DNA from: Phoma sp. XZ068
Lineage: Eukaryota > Ascomycota > Dothideomycetes > Pleosporales > Didymellaceae
Assembly (NCBI GenBank): GCA_004835665.1
Contig: RBKR01000024.1
Location: 186,001-250,000 of the forward strand
Direction of reading: 5' to 3'
Length of the DNA: 64,000 nucleotides
Shown here piece after piece: positions 51,120 through 61,148 of this stretch; the first letter of the stretch is position 1; every line of letters starts with the position of its first letter. A program made the position numbers and the translations under genes. The notes below the pieces were generated by a model that was given only the letters and a program-made list of their open reading frames with translations, did not search any database and was not told where the DNA came from.

Positions 51120-53965
51120 TAGAACCTCCTGATGTCACCAAAAACCAACAGTGGTATTATCTTGGAGTCAGGCGGCCGTAAGGCATATCTCCCTCGCCTT
51201 CGCAGGAGACATTGAAGCCTTTTAATCCGTTAAGGGGTCTCTTGCTTGCCGAGGATAACGTTAAGGGCGGGAATTATATTGACGCAGGTATGATTTAACG
51301 CGGCCGTAAACGCCTACTGCTTCTGGCCCTTCCTCATTACTAAAGAGTGACTCCTCTGCATTGTTGAAAACTGGCGTGGCCCCAGCCGAACTTGGCAAAC
51401 ACTTTCCTATATTGATATTAGAAAACGGCTACAGTACCCCCGGTGTCCGCCTATATGCACAATCCGAACCGTTGTCCATGCATCACAGCGGCATATTTTT
51501 ACAGAGGCTTATTCTTACATCTTAATAACTTAGAGCTCTCTGCAGGAATAACAAAGGGCGTGTTGGTCAAGAGGAGCGGCGATACGTAACCTAAGGATAG
51601 TTTGTGAACAAATCGAGGAAGCCGAAGCTAGTGTTTGATCAGGAAGCCATGGGGCTATGTGATTGATCTGAAGTACTACCCGAAATTATGCGTGTGCTGT
51701 TACACCCCCAAGCACCGCCATGCTATGCAATAGCGGGCGGCGCTCCTTATCGTGCGTGGACTGAATCGAGACGGAAGCAAACCACTTTCGTCGTGACCGC
51801 CTTTTAAGCCCGCTTATCCATAGGTAACCCCCCCCCCCCCCTGACGTAGCCCACAAGCCAGCGATATGAACAAACAAACTCCATTACTTAAGGTGGTGAT
51901 TCCCAGGCTGAACAATCTGAGCCTAATAGTCGACCCCACCAAAAACGAAATCACGACCCCAACGTTGGGAGAGCATGTAGCAATTGTCGCAGACGGATAA
52001 CCAGATGTTCTGGCGAGCAGCCGCATTGTCAAGATTGTCTGGATCGACATGTTGTCTTGCGGCTACAAACAAGCTCGAATGGACCGCCTGAAAGAGTTTG
52101 TCGTCCAATTTATATGTGCTTGATGCAGTACCACTGGTAAAGTGCCATCTGAGGCCCTTTATATGTACCAGAGACAATAGCAAAATTGACCCTGTTAAGA
52201 GTTTTGTTGAATATGTAAACTTGCAAATAAATGAGTAACTCATAAGATCACGATGAAGCCATTCCCGGAAGTACATAGGCAACCCTAGGGTACACAATCG
52301 ATCGATTGACTACGTTTGCGTTGTCAGATGCTCAAAGCGAGATCTACGCTTTTGTTTGTTTCGCTTCACTACTCAGCAAACGATCAGGCGCGAGCGGGGG
52401 GCCGCTACCCCATTGCGGTTGCAAGCGGCCAGCCACCACTTCTTATTCGACATTCGAAAACAGGTCCCCTCGTTTTTCTTTATAATGACCTTCCACATAG
52501 CCGATAATTGAAGGATATAGGGGATATAGGATTAACAAAGGCTCTGCTCGCTGCTACAATGTGAAGCCTTCATAGCCACAGGCTATTGAGGAGAACATAA
52601 AGCGCACCAAACAGACTGAATTCAAATGTATGTTTGCGAGCCCTTCGATTGTCCAGTGAATGAACGAACGAGCACTTGAGTTTCCGTTGCCACATGGCTT
52701 GCACCTTGCCTGAATGATTTCCATGGGCTAACCCTGGGGTCTGCATTCAAACACAGTCTGAAAATCGCATTCTCGTGGCTTCGTACCAATATCGGTGGCC
52801 GTTAGCAAGTATTCCCCACAAGAGGTGTTCAAGAGTTTGGCCCGGCCGGGATTCTTGTGGCACAATGACAAGCCGGGGAATGTATGCTGTGAAACAGCAG
52901 CTGCGAAGATCAACCTATTGACAACTGACACGCAGCTAGACGAACAATGATGCGGCTGCCATTTCATGTTGTTCAATTTGCTATATCAGTCTCACAGTTG
53001 AGGATAACGGTAGGTATATAGATCTCGAAAGGTGATGGCCACGGAACATGGCAGAGATTTAGTCCGATTCGACCCTTCACCCAATGGCTCCCAGATTCAC
53101 ATCGGCTGATCAAAATGAGGGATTTTGCGGCGAAAGCTCTAGATATCTTCACGGTCGCTGATGTACCGCGTGGCACTCGTGTCGGCGCAGAAGCGGCTCT
53201 GCTCAAAGCAATCGGATCAACGGTGACGCGAAGATAGTTGTGCGCACAGTTATAAGCCTTCCTTGCCCCCCAACAGAGTTAATACCTAGAGCTCCACGGT
53301 CTTTGCGTGCGTTGCATTCAACGTGCTGTGGAGCATGAGTCGGACGCATGAGTCATGACTGCTCTGCAGTCATGTAATGTGGTCCTAGGCTTACAAGATT
53401 TGCCGACGTCTAACAATAGCGCTACTATTGACTAAAACTATTGTAGACAGGACTAAGATGCAGCTCTAGTGCTGTTTGATGCGTGATGCTCTGCAACCAG
53501 TAGTTCTCTGATGCGACCAACCCCGCTTAACCAAGATACTGGAGTTTCTGGCCTCATAGCAACGGATTCGTCTTAAGATAATTATATTACGTATCTTAGT
53601 CCCAATTATCGCCAGTCAGGCAGTTGTCACTCACGCAGATGTACTTGTACCGTCTCGAACTCGTCTATAACCTCGCGGACCGCTGTATGGCACTCACCCG
53701 CTGTCAAATCTTCCGTTCACATAGAACCGCTACTGTCCCATCGGAACCGCGCATATCTTGGTCCCACTGATTGTGAGGTCTACGCTGCAGACTATTGTAT
53801 ATTCCACAGTGTTCAGACGCTCTCTGCATTGCTGTCCACCACAGCGAACAGCTCACAAATATACGCTCTATTCAAAGCTGTGCTGAAGAAACGCATTCCA
53901 CTAAATCTTGGGATTGACTAGTGTATGTGGGTTGTGTGCAGCGTCCTTTGACTCCGGTCGTCTTT
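51120..53965. other. Long intergenic stretch, no gene seen
   Basis: A C13 run at 51829-51841 and a short repeat at 53337-53395 (shared with 43586-43640) are the only items noted. Short frames lack ATG starts or family likeness. Confidence 0.5.
53337..53395. repeat. Short dispersed repeat with hairpin, copy 2
   Basis: AGTCGGACGCAT and GTGGTCCTAGGCTTAC are shared with 43584-43640, with a changed middle. This copy holds the palindrome CATGACTGC-TCT-GCAGTCATG. Perhaps the end of an unrecognised element. Confidence 0.5.
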
Positions 53966-53970
53966 TCTCT

Positions 53971-54112
53971 TGTCAGATACAAGGATGGAGAGGCCAAAGG
54001 CCGAGATGGTGCACGGTCTGGTTACACAAAGCTCGCGTAAAAACACACAAGCATAGATTTAGGAAAAGGGAGACAAGAAGTGAAAAACACAATACAAGCA
54101 TTAAATCTGACA
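53971..54112 (+). repeat. 5' LTR of the copia element
   Basis: TGTCAGATAC to AATCTGACA, 142 bp; short ends TGTCAGAT/ATCTGACA are inverted repeats. Confidence 0.95.
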
Positions 54113-54146
54113 ATTAAGAGTCTCACGGCCGTCACCGATTACAGTA

Positions 54147-55154
54147 ATGTCGCTTTCAACTATGCGCGAAACGAGCGCAATCACTCTAGTAGACTACACG
54201 TCATTCACCCTATGGATCCAAGCCCTCGAATCGCGCTGCCTATCCCTCGAAATTTGGGATATCATCGACCCAAGCGGTACGGCGACACCGCAGAAGAAGC
54301 CCACAATACCAATCGCGCCAGAGATTGCAGAATACGAACGAAGGGCAACCCAGAGCAGCAGCTCAGACAGCACACCTCTGCCGCCAACACGTGTATCCGA
54401 CCTTACCTCGAACGGTCTCAAAGCATGGAAAGAAGACGTTGAACTCTACAAGTTCAACCAGGAGGTGTACAAGACAGTAGAGAAAAGCTATAAAGAGGAG
54501 CGAGCGAGTCTAGACAAGGTGGTGGCGCTTATCCACAACACCGTCTCCCCTCATCTCCTCAAGAACTGCTGTACCCCACGACAGTCCATACGCGAATGGA
54601 TAGTCAACCTCAAACAAACAGTTGGCATCGACGCTAAAGAAGAGAAGGCAAGAGCCCGCACAAGGTACCTTGCAGCGCTCAAACCTATGAGAGTACCTGG
54701 GAGCTGGGACACCTGGCTCCTAGAATACGACCACTCAGCAACGGATGCCGAAGCTGAGCGAGTCCCAGAAGCATCAGACCTCGACGCGGTGTTAGATGAC
54801 TTTATCACCTCAGTCAGGAAAGTGGCTCCAAGTTGGGCAAACACTTTCCAAGACGGAGGCAGACAAGACAATAAAATGAACAGAAAGGAGGTGATGAAAC
54901 GCTTCCGAGAGCACATGAGCATCGACCATCCAAAGGGTAAGCCTCATAGGAGCGCTTTTGGAATAGGAGAGGGCTCTGCTTTCGCGGTTGATGGTGAATC
55001 CATCCCGGGCACGAAGAGGGACCCATCCCGGGCACGAAGAGGGACGCCTCACACGTTGCAGAAAGCGCGCCATCCGCCCCTGGAGAGGGGAGTCGAGGAC
55101 ACACCCGACAGAAACGTACTCGTGGCCAAAGAGCCCAGTCCAAGCAAGTCGTAA
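54147..55154 (+). pseudogene. copia gag, frame-broken by a 23-bp tandem duplication
   Basis: Open from about ATG 54147 (MSLSTMRETSAITLVDY) to TAA 55152. Residues ~10-270 are a helical copia gag (YTSFTLWIQALESRCLSLEI, LKAWKEDVELYKFNQEVYK, PRQSIREWIVNLKQTVGID). At 55000-55045 the 23-bp unit CATCCCGGGCACGAAGAGGG(AC)-type is present twice in tandem. Past it the sensible frame is +2: basic segment (RQKRTRGQRAQSKQ) and zinc knuckle CPACEQLHQLKDC at about 55180-55225. Because 23 = 2 modulo 3, the duplication alone accounts for the loss of frame. The current product ends soon after in out-of-frame residues and lacks the knuckle. Confidence 0.85.
55000..55045 (+). repeat. 23-bp tandem duplication in gag
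   Basis: 55000-55022 and 55023-55045 are identical copies; the core is CATCCCGGGCACGAAGAGGG. Confidence 0.95.
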
Positions 55155-55411
55155 GAGACGGCACAGCGAAAGCTGTTGGAGCGAGATGCCCTGCTTGTGA
55201 ACAGTTACACCAACTAAAAGACTGTTATTATGTCTTTGGAGAAAATGCTCCTCAGTGGTGGAGTCCAAATCCAGCCATTGTTAAGTTGGTTAGGTTATTG
55301 ATGGAAAGCGATGCTGACTTACAAAATCAGGTTAGAGCATGTAAGCGATCCCGTACGCGAACTCCCGCATTCAAAACATCCCATACTCCTACTCCTGAAG
55401 CCTTACAAGAA

Positions 55412-55417
55412 TGACTA
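55412..55417 (+). promoter_or_regulatory. TGA CTA stop context between gag knuckle and pol
   Basis: The only stop between the zinc-knuckle frame and pol, in the same frame. UGA followed by CUA is a known stop-readthrough context in eukaryotes. It could equally be a TGG-to-TGA mutation. Confidence 0.45.
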
Positions 55418-55450
55418 CAAGGCCGCAAGGTATCAATAATTGATGCCTCA

Positions 55451-58400
55451 ATGGCAACAGCGTCCTTTCAGACGCAGCCCCGGGAATATCCACTGAAGGA
55501 CTGCTTCATTCTTGACTCAGGTTCAACCATACACGTCACAAACAACGAGAGCAGGATCATAGATCTGCAACCACCAGTCACCTCTGATTATCTATGGGCG
55601 GGCAACTCCCAGATATGGATACAAGGATATGGAACGGTACGGTTACACCTTGTTAGTCCTCAAGGACAGACAACGCTTGATCTACACAATGTGGCCCTGT
55701 GTCCAGATATACTCTGTAACCTTGTCTCTTTCCGCCTGCTTCGACAGCAAGGCATCTGGTGGGATACAAAAGACGACCCTACATCACTCAAACGATTAGA
55801 CAACACAACCGTAGCCCGCCTGAGCGTCTCTCAAGGACAATGGGTGCTAGAGCAACCACCAAACAGAGCCGCCTTTGCTGCTCAACCAGCAACCTCCCGA
55901 GTCAAACGTCCTACGCAGAAGGGTGATGCACTACGCTGGCACAAGCGGATGGGGCATCCTGGGCCGGCCGCGATAGAACACCTTGCTCACCAATCTGAGG
56001 GGGTGCGCATTAAAGGCATAACTACAGTGCAATGCAATGCTTGCGGGAGAGCCAAAACCAAGAGTCAGATCAAGCGGACGCCTCGAATAAACGACGAAGG
56101 GCCAGGCGAGCGCCTTGCAGTTGATTTCCACTCATATGAAGATGGAAGCACCACCAAGGAGAAGAGTCAGCTGCTAGTCACCGACAGATACTCAGGTTTC
56201 CTATGGGACTACTACTTCAAGGACAACAGACCGGCAAAGACCATTATCTTCTTTCTGGATATAATGACGCGATTTCTCCACCAACAATATAATATTACGG
56301 TCAAGGTAATTGAGTGTGATGGAGAAATCACAGCAACAAAGCCTGAAGTTGCAAGATGGTGCACTGCGCATGCTATCCGGCTAGAGCCTTCTGCTCCAGA
56401 TACTCAAGCCCAAAATGGAGGAGCAGAACGCTCAGGGGGTGTTATAAAAGACAAAGCGCGCACCATGCGTCTCGATGCGAACTTACCCTGGGAAATGTGG
56501 CCAGAAATTGTTAGAGCTGCAGTATACCTACACAACCGAACGCCAAACTACTCTAACAAATGGAGATCACCATACGAAGTCTTCTTTACTAGAGCAGCCC
56601 TCCACAATGGGATAGTCACTCCACCACGCAAGCCAAACCCAGTACACCTAAAAGCGTACGGTTGCAAGGCATTTGCACTCACTAGCGACACTCTCCGAAA
56701 CAAATCACGACTCCAGCGCCTTGATCCCCGAGCCTGGATAGGATTCCTCGTTGGATACCGATCATCTAACATCTACAGAGTATGGGTCCCCTCCATGGCC
56801 AAAGTCATAAGCACAAGAGATGTAGTGTTTGATGAAGACTCCGTTTTCGATGGCAAGAATGAGGATCTGATGGACAACCTCATGCACAGCACTCTCGATG
56901 AGATTGCCATGTGGATGAGAAGCGTTGAACTGCCAGAACCAACTCATGAAGAACCAGAAACTCAGACCTTCTATGAAGACGAGACAGTCTTAGGACCAGA
57001 GTCCACTCAAGAAGAGGAAAGCCAACCTGGCTACCATCAAGGGAGAAAAATATCTTATGCGTACCCAACGCCACCATCTACTCCGCCAGTAGCTTTACTC
57101 ACACAGATGCTTTCAAGCGATCCACTTGGGGACTGCCATCACACATCAGGAACGTCACGCACAGTCCCATGGGAAGCTGCATTTATTGCGGGCACTCAAG
57201 GAGGTTCAATTGGAACTCATCAAGGAAGAGTCATCGACAAGGCTCAGATGAGACGACTCCTAGCTCAAGGACTCAAGCCCCATCGAGACCAACTTCCACC
57301 TTTACCAACTGCACACTCGAAACTAAAAGACCACACACTCTGCGAATGGTTTAAGGAACCTGAGAAAGAGCACCTAGATAGCCATCACAAGATGAAGTCT
57401 TGGACAGAAGTCCCAGCCAAGAAGATCAGAGCAACAGGGCAGCAGATCCTTGACTGCATGTGGGTATACACATACAAGCTCGACAAGAACCATCACCTTC
57501 TGAAGTGCAAGGCAAGGCTGGTAGTACGAGGTGACCAGCAACGAAACATTACATCACAAGACACCTATGCTGCTACTCTAGCCAGCCGGTCGTTCCGAAT
57601 GTTGATGGCTATCGCCGCCCATCGCGACCTGGAACTCAGACAGTATGATGTGACAAACGCCTTTGTACACGCGTCTATAGACCGAGAAGTGTACATGAGA
57701 ATGCCCCATGGGCATCAGAAACCAGGCACGATACTGCAAGTCAACAAAGCGTTGTACGGCCTGAGAATATCTCCACTTTTATGGCAGAAGGAGTTCACAT
57801 CGACCCTTCTCTCCCTTGGTTTCAAAATCGTACCACATGAGGCATGCTGCCTAATGAGGAACGGAATCATTATCTTCTTCTACGTCGATGACATCATCGT
57901 TGCGTTCGCCAAGGCGGAAGAGCAAGACGCCCAGCAAGCGATGAAGCTCCTGCAAGAAAAGTACACCCTCACAGGTGGAAACGAACTCCAATGGTTCCTT
58001 GGTATGGAAGTTGTTCGAGATCGACCTAACAAACGAATCCAACTCTCCCAGGCCTCCTACATCGACAAAATTAGTCACCTGGACGACAAGACAGACGCTC
58101 GCCACGACACTCCTATGGCAATTGTTGAGTTAAAGCCTTATACGGGCATCGCTACTCCTGCAGGGATCAACAGGTATCAACGCAAGATTGGATCACTGCT
58201 CTTCGCTGCAGTCACCACGCGACCAGACATTGCCTTTGCGACCTCAAGACTCGCTCGGTTCCTCATGAATCCGGGGGCAGACCATCACGACGCCGCAGAC
58301 CGCGTACTGATGTACCTCAGGGACACCCGACAGAGATCACTTCAACTTGGAGGAGGTGAATGCCTAGAAGTAACAAGCGATGCCTCCTTTGCAGACAATA

Positions 58401-58912
58401 CACTGGACCGAAAGAGCTCCCAAGGATACACCATTAAACTATATGGAGGACTGATCGCCTGGCGAGCAAATAAACAAGACACTGTCACCACCTCCACAAC
58501 TGAAGCAGAGCTCCTAGCTCTCTCACAGGTAGCCAAAGAAGCGATGTTCACCTCCCGACTGCTTACAGATCTCGGAGTTGAACTCTCTAAGTCAGCTATC
58601 ACAATACAGTGCGACAATACTCAAACCATTCAGTTAGTCACCAAGGAGATATCAAAGTTGCAGACCAAGCTTCGTCATGTGGATATCCACAACCACTGGC
58701 TTAGGCAAGAAGTATTGCGACAGACAATTGACGTCCAGTACACACCATCAGCTGAGATGCTCGCTGATGGGTTTACAAAAGCCCTACCTGCTAACAAGTG
58801 GCCAACGTTCTTGAAGCAGCTCGGCCTGATCAAAGGCACCAACCACCAACCACCACCAGACGCCCAGCTTGAGGAGATACAGGATCAGCTTGAGAAATTG
58901 TCCGTTACATAG
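55451..58912 (+). CDS. copia pol: protease, integrase, reverse transcriptase, RNase H
   Basis: 1153 codons with all catalytic motifs. Protease: CFILDSGSTIHVTN (~residues 18-31). Integrase: HKRMGHPGPAAIEHL with CNACGRAKTKS (HHCC zinc site), then LAVDFHSYEDG, ECDGEITA and NGGAERSGGVIKDKAR (DDE). RT: YKLDKNHHLLKCKARLVVRG, QYDVTNAFVHASIDREVYM and FFYVDDIIVAF (YVDD). RNase H: VTSDASFADNTLDRKSSQGY, TSTTEAELLALSQVAKEA, QCDNTQTIQLV and TKLRHVDIHNHWLRQE. The domain order integrase-before-RT defines Ty1/copia. The frame is the same as the upstream gag zinc knuckle, separated by one TGA, so ATG 55451 is not necessarily the true start. Confidence 0.93.
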   Translation: MATASFQTQPREYPLKDCFILDSGSTIHVTNNESRIIDLQPPVTSDYLWAGNSQIWIQGYGTVRLHLVSPQGQTTLDLHNVALCPDILCNLVSFRLLRQQGIWWDTKDDPTSLKRLDNTTVARLSVSQGQWVLEQPPNRAAFAAQPATSRVKRPTQKGDALRWHKRMGHPGPAAIEHLAHQSEGVRIKGITTVQCNACGRAKTKSQIKRTPRINDEGPGERLAVDFHSYEDGSTTKEKSQLLVTDRYSGFLWDYYFKDNRPAKTIIFFLDIMTRFLHQQYNITVKVIECDGEITATKPEVARWCTAHAIRLEPSAPDTQAQNGGAERSGGVIKDKARTMRLDANLPWEMWPEIVRAAVYLHNRTPNYSNKWRSPYEVFFTRAALHNGIVTPPRKPNPVHLKAYGCKAFALTSDTLRNKSRLQRLDPRAWIGFLVGYRSSNIYRVWVPSMAKVISTRDVVFDEDSVFDGKNEDLMDNLMHSTLDEIAMWMRSVELPEPTHEEPETQTFYEDETVLGPESTQEEESQPGYHQGRKISYAYPTPPSTPPVALLTQMLSSDPLGDCHHTSGTSRTVPWEAAFIAGTQGGSIGTHQGRVIDKAQMRRLLAQGLKPHRDQLPPLPTAHSKLKDHTLCEWFKEPEKEHLDSHHKMKSWTEVPAKKIRATGQQILDCMWVYTYKLDKNHHLLKCKARLVVRGDQQRNITSQDTYAATLASRSFRMLMAIAAHRDLELRQYDVTNAFVHASIDREVYMRMPHGHQKPGTILQVNKALYGLRISPLLWQKEFTSTLLSLGFKIVPHEACCLMRNGIIIFFYVDDIIVAFAKAEEQDAQQAMKLLQEKYTLTGGNELQWFLGMEVVRDRPNKRIQLSQASYIDKISHLDDKTDARHDTPMAIVELKPYTGIATPAGINRYQRKIGSLLFAAVTTRPDIAFATSRLARFLMNPGADHHDAADRVLMYLRDTRQRSLQLGGGECLEVTSDASFADNTLDRKSSQGYTIKLYGGLIAWRANKQDTVTTSTTEAELLALSQVAKEAMFTSRLLTDLGVELSKSAITIQCDNTQTIQLVTKEISKLQTKLRHVDIHNHWLRQEVLRQTIDVQYTPSAEMLADGFTKALPANKWPTFLKQLGLIKGTNHQPPPDAQLEEIQDQLEKLSVT

Positions 58913-58974
58913 ATGACGGAAGCATAACTATTGCGTCCAGCTTAGAGCCTAAGAGTCACCAAGCTGAGGGGGTG

Positions 58975-59116
58975 TGTCAGATACAAGGATGGAGAGGCCA
59001 AAGGCCGAGATGGTGCACGGTCTGGTTACACAAAGCTCGCGTAAAAACACACAAGCATAGATTTAGGAAAAGGGAGACAAGAAGTGAAAAACACAATACA
59101 AGCATTAAATCTGACA
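58975..59116 (+). repeat. 3' LTR of the copia element
   Basis: 142 bp, identical base for base to 53971-54112; ends 124 bp before the transcription-factor ATG. Confidence 0.95.
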
Positions 59117-59240
59117 TCTCTACGGTCCAGTCTTCGAGCTTCACCTAGCTCCACAACAACAGCTATAGGCCAGGACCTTTTCCCGGGGCTAGTTCGCTGC
59201 TTAAACATCAATTCCTCTCCAAAAGGCCCACACAAGCAAA

Positions 59241-59917
59241 ATGCGTCCGTCGAAAAAATGCAACAGCGGCTCGAGCGACGTTAGCAGCGAAAATAGTGAG
59301 CCATGAATTTATTCTGCTATCGCCAAAACTGACTGTACACTCCAGTTATACCGTCCCTCCAAACAGTCGAACCTGAGTCTGCACCAATCACGGTCGCTCT
59401 CTTTTCAACACCGAAGACAGACAAATTGAGGTCGCATATCTGTGGAACATGCAGCCGATCATTTGCGAGACTCGAACATCTGAAGCGACATGTCAGGTCG
59501 CATACGAAGGAGAAGCCCTTTGAGTGTCCACAATGCACAAGGTGCTTCGCGCGACGCGACTTGCTACTACGACATCAACAGAAATTACATCAACAGAGAC
59601 TCCATCAACAGGATGCAATTTCCTCTGCGCCACGCAATGGATGTCGAAATACCACGACTGGCCTGCCACCCAACGCTACAAGAAAGGTCCGGAAGAACTC
59701 TGTGGCAAGCAGCGTAGATAGAGCTGCAACTACCGGCACAGCCAGCATGGGACCGCGAGCAAATGTTTCACGCTTGGACTCGCCACAGGGGCACGATGCC
59801 AAGCCAACCTGTTCGTTTCCACTAGCCCGTCTGTCCGATCACCAGAAGACCATACGCGAAGTTTTCATCAATAGAGACCATGTTGTCAATCCCAAACACG
59901 TGTGTGTTCTATTATGA
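59241..59917 (+). pseudogene. N-terminal part of a C2H2 zinc-finger transcription factor
   Basis: ATG 59241 (MRPSKKCNSGSSDVSSEN), a 50-bp intron (59296-59345, GTGAGC...CTGAC...CAG) and exon 2 to TGA 59915. Two adjacent C2H2 fingers follow: CGTCSRSFARLEHLKRHVRSH and CPQCTRCFARRDLLLRHQQK, joined by a TKEKPFE linker, so it binds DNA in the nucleus. This arrangement is usual for large fungal C2H2 factors of 600-900 aa. Here the similarity fades after RKVRKNSVASS...MGPRANVSRLDS and the frame ends at a short unrelated tail. What looks like the continuation lies at 62704. The copia insertion is in its 5' region. Confidence 0.72.
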
Positions 59918-61148
59918 CCATGCACCCTGAGGGTATGCGGCGTTACCATGCGCTAGCTATCTACATCCTCCCGGCTCCTTGCTTTTTCCATTTCAAGAGC
60001 CAACCATGAGTCCGGTTCGTCCCTTGTCTCACACCATGCTTGACCAAGGAAAGGAAAAGAGAGTGATACACTACTATAAACAAGAGAAAGCCGGATGGAA
60101 GGCGTGCCCAGGCTTGGTCTCAGCACCTCGTTTCCGCAGGACTGTCCTGCGTCGTGCGCTTCTTCATCGTCCGCGCAGTCACCGAGGCTTCGTCACGCCA
60201 GGCTCGCCAGTAGTCTGTTCATCTCGTAGGTGATGGCATCCTCAGATGTCTTCGCTCGTTGGCTTCTTCTTCTGCGCTCGCTGTGTCTTGTCTGCTCCTC
60301 CGCAGCCTTCCTGTATCCTTCGCAAACTCGGTCGTAGCTCTGACCGCCTCCATGTTGGCCTTCCACTGCTTCATCGGACCGTCGACGTTCGGCCACCTTC
60401 CTTCCTGCTCGAGTAGCGTCCACGACAACCCTATGGCCGGTGCGGGTCGGCCATTCTCCCCGCTAGCGGTGGCGACCCAAAGTACTACAACACGGAAGCT
60501 GCATACAATATCCATATGTAGCCGTGTTTGTGTACCCTGCCTGTGCTTTCTTGTAACGCGTTCGACTCGCCGCTTTGCACAATCAAAGACTTCATTTTCT
60601 AGAGCTGACCAGAGTAAAATAGATGCTACAATCTATGGCAACTAATGTGCAGTATGCCTCTACAGCACGAAAATAAAGACTTTATTTACGCTGTTATTCA
60701 TAACCTCCGGCTGCCGTTCATTCCGAGTATGGAGCGACGACTTTGTGTCGGAATGCCGAGGGCTAAGAACTCGTTCTCGCAGCTGGCAGCATTCCTCCAT
60801 CGACAAGGTTGTCCTTGGTAGATGGCCTTCAACTTTCTAGGTGAAAGCCAGGTTGGCCATGATGGCCAGTGTGTGGATGGTTGTCTAAAGTAGACTGCCG
60901 ATAATGTAGCCAGATCTAGAGGCGGCTGGGCGTGGCAAGGGGTGACTGCACATTGCGAATCTGGGTCCTGGTAATGCATGAGTGTTGGAGGTGAATGCAA
61001 AGAGGTTGAGGGCCTACATCAGAAGTTCACAGCCCCGTAAGATATGTGAAATAGTGTGTGCTCGCATGAAGCGTAGTCAGGTCGGATCTCGGTAAATGCT
61101 TCTCTTTGTATGTCTGTGGTCCATGAACAAGCATAGTGAATATCGTTC
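59918..61148. other. Intergenic within the segment that splits the transcription factor
   Basis: No supported gene. Part of a ~2.8-kb block lying between the two transcription-factor pieces. Confidence 0.45.

Larger units (their letters stand above)
53971..59116 (+). mobile_element. Full-length Ty1/copia LTR retrotransposon (5146 bp)
   Basis: Identical 142-bp LTRs at 53971-54112 and 58975-59116, TCTCT duplications at 53966-53970 and 59117-59121, a purine-rich tract (CTGAGGGGGTG) before the 3' LTR, gag, and pol in copia order (protease, integrase, RT, RNase H). Identical LTRs point to recent insertion. Gag is broken by a 23-bp tandem duplication, and a TGA separates it from pol. Confidence 0.95.

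Noticed and set aside
51829..51841. C13 run as a possible regulatory signal
   Set aside because: A simple homopolymer in empty DNA, easily explained by slippage or sequencing.
54080..54442. Separate small gene overlapping the start of copia gag
   Set aside because: It overlaps gag in another frame and lacks any motif; it is a shadow.
60193..60515. Minus-strand frames rich in Arg/Glu
   Set aside because: No motif, no consistent frame and no start context; treated as chance.
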